Part shown: positions 63,775 to 64,000 of the stretch, piece by piece
Layout of the letters: each line of letters begins with the position of its first letter
Position numbering within the stretch: position 1 is the stretch's first letter
Assembly: GCA_019828595.1 (NCBI GenBank)
Contig: JAHQRK010000006.1
Location: 62,001-126,000, forward strand
From: Aphanomyces cochlioides
Lineage: Eukaryota > Oomycota > Saprolegniomycetes > Saprolegniales > Verrucalvaceae
Direction of reading: 5' to 3'
DNA length: 64,000 nt
Translations under genes and position numbers: made by a program
The notes under the pieces: generated by a model
Told to the model about the DNA's origin: nothing
Databases searched by the model: none
The model's input: the letters and a program-made list of their open reading frames with translations, nothing else

Positions 63775-64000
63775 GCTCACAGATCTGCTCGACGATGATA
63801 AAATTTCAAAGTTTGGTCAAGATCTCATTATGCAGAAAACCCTTCAACCCTTCGAAACCCCAAACCCTTAAACCCTTAAACCCTCCACCCTTCCAGAAAT
63901 TTACCTCAACACAATTCTGCCATCTTATTGGATAAAATTAATATTCTTATAGCCCATCAGATTACAACATGTGGAAATCAACGTTAAAGTAGAGACCGCG
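63775..64000. promoter_or_regulatory. NudC upstream region with telomere-like CCCTTAAA repeats
   Basis: At about 63835-63895 the sequence AACCCTTCAACCCTTCG is followed by AAACCCTTAAACCCTTAAACCC and CACCCTTCC. This resembles degenerate telomeric repeats (CCCTAAA type) or clustered telo-box elements, which in plants sit in promoters of housekeeping genes. No gene is seen here. Confidence 0.4.

Noticed and set aside
63835..64000. Window end as a chromosome telomere
   Set aside because: The CCCTTAAA repeats are few and imperfect, and normal sequence follows them to position 64000.

Overview
The window reads as nuclear DNA of a eukaryotic microbe, most likely an oomycete of the Saprolegnia/Aphanomyces type. 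The clues are: a broken Crinkler-like (CRN) gene at the left edge; genes split by very short introns (mostly 30-60 nt, GT...AG) whose removal restores the frame in every case I worked through; a 3-phosphoglycerate dehydrogenase/phosphoserine aminotransferase fusion; NudC, CUE-domain, MAPEG and ApaH-like genes; and a Ty3/gypsy LTR retrotransposon. No species assignment is possible from sequence reading alone. No tRNA, rRNA or CRISPR array was seen.

Layout. 1-5.45 kb: a CRN-like pseudogene (minus), a 14-exon gene for an 853-residue five-span membrane protein with prominin-like topology (plus), and two tandem NADAR-domain genes (minus). 5.64-35.72 kb: a 30-kb array of twelve head-to-tail copies of one gene (minus), period about 2,566 bp. 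Eight copies encode the same 630-residue K/Q/T/P-rich protein with six copies of a short helical motif; three copies carry private frameshifts and the outermost left copy has an in-frame stop. The outer edges of the array are diverged versions of the unit. 36.0-36.9 kb: an ApaH-like metallophosphatase gene. 36,997-53,752: a tandem retrotransposon array, four 265-bp LTRs alternating with three 5.2-kb internal regions (coding on minus), bounded as a whole by one 5-bp target-site duplication (AAGGA). All three internal regions share the same disabling lesions. 54.4-63.8 kb: a compact gene block with an acidic Ala/Val/Glu-rich protein ending in a CAAX box, a MAPEG protein, the SerA-SerC fusion enzyme, a basic proline/lysine-rich protein, a coiled-coil protein of unknown family, a CUE-domain protein and NudC.

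The single-copy genes are closely packed housekeeping-type genes (intergenic gaps down to 2-60 bp). The two large arrays account for nearly three quarters of the window and both look like products of unequal homologous recombination. The most unusual feature is the 12-copy gene array and its unrecognised six-motif protein. The serine-biosynthesis fusion protein carries out two consecutive steps of the phosphorylated pathway in one chain, but its dehydrogenase half lacks the usual active-site glutamate.
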